A DNA stretch of 15,202 nt, taken from Prevotella sp. CAG:755. GTDB taxonomy: Bacteria > Bacteroidota > Bacteroidia > Bacteroidales > Bacteroidaceae. The first letter of the stretch is position 1. Every line of letters starts with the position of its first letter. The stretch covers positions 1-15,202 of the forward strand of contig HF989237.1 in NCBI GenBank assembly GCA_000431275.1. Direction: 5' to 3'. The position numbers and the translations under genes are program-made. This document shows positions 15,034 through 15,202 of this stretch, one piece after another. The notes under the pieces were generated by a model that searched no databases, had not been told where the DNA came from, and saw nothing but the letters and a program-made list of their open reading frames with translations.

Positions 15034-15202
15034 ATGAAAAAGCATCATGCAATTTTATCTCTTTTCGTCGCTGCGGCAATGAGCGCTGGCCTGCCAGCCC
15101 ATGCAGACCGTACCAGTGACGATTTTGCCAGGCGCAAGGCCGAGTTCGGCCAAACCGGCTATTTTGCCATATTCGACAGTACGCTGACAGCCGAAGAGCG
15201 TC
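15034..15202 (+). CDS. N-terminal part of a secreted protein (partial; possibly transglutaminase-like)
   Basis: An ATG at 15034 opens a frame that stays open to the window end (56 complete codons). It starts with a signal peptide, MKKHHAILSLFVAAAMSAG followed by LPAHA, with probable cleavage after AHA. The mature start is DRTSDDFARRKAEFGQ followed by TGYFAIFDSTLTAEER. The FDSTLTAEER segment is reminiscent of the N-terminus of Bacteroidetes transglutaminase-like secreted proteins, but that is from memory and the diagnostic region lies outside the window. It begins 33 bp after the helicase stop on the same strand, so it may be the third gene of that operon. Confidence 0.65.
   Translation, partial: MKKHHAILSLFVAAAMSAGLPAHADRTSDDFARRKAEFGQTGYFAIFDSTLTAEER

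Overview
The window looks like a chromosomal segment of a moderately GC-rich member of the Bacteroidales, plausibly near Prevotellaceae. Several gene starts are preceded by the Bacteroidetes sigma-factor -7 box (TAnnTTTG) rather than an E. coli-type -10, and Shine-Dalgarno sequences are mostly absent. The proteins also have a Bacteroidetes character: a TolC/MacA/MacB-type export operon, a Bacteroides-like phosphoglycerate kinase, and an AMP-ligase with the P-loop variant YTSGTTSRSKGV. Genus assignment is inference. No tRNA, rRNA, insertion sequence, integrase or CRISPR array was seen.

Layout. Positions 1-3061 (minus strand) hold an efflux operon in the order outer-membrane channel, periplasmic adaptor, ABC ATPase (cut by the window edge). 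The channel gene carries a single-base frameshift near 2640-2654. A short divergent promoter region (3062-3239) separates it from ribE (riboflavin synthase), followed by nth (endonuclease III) and pgk (phosphoglycerate kinase), all on the plus strand. Next come an orphan NMT1/SsuA-like solute-binding lipoprotein and, 1 bp later, a 728-residue cytoplasmic TPR protein. A strong bidirectional hairpin terminator (9278-9316) separates this pair from the convergent gene mltG (endolytic murein transglycosylase, minus strand). mltG shares a divergent promoter region with a long-chain acyl-CoA-synthetase-like gene on the plus strand. The last unit is a small secreted, probably beta-barrel protein, then (3 bp later) a UPF1-like SF1 helicase, then the start of a secreted protein cut off at the window end.

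Most of the window is ordinary housekeeping: cofactor synthesis, base-excision repair, glycolysis, cell-wall growth and lipid activation. The parts that deserve a second look are the frameshifted efflux channel, the binding lipoprotein/TPR pair with no transporter beside it, the tight linkage of an envelope protein with a nucleic-acid helicase, a short 21-bp-period repeat that occurs in two separate intergenic regions, and a perfect 14-bp inverted repeat just upstream of the lipoprotein. I found no convincing large undescribed defence or mobile system; the lipoprotein/TPR pair is the best candidate for an uncharacterised functional unit.
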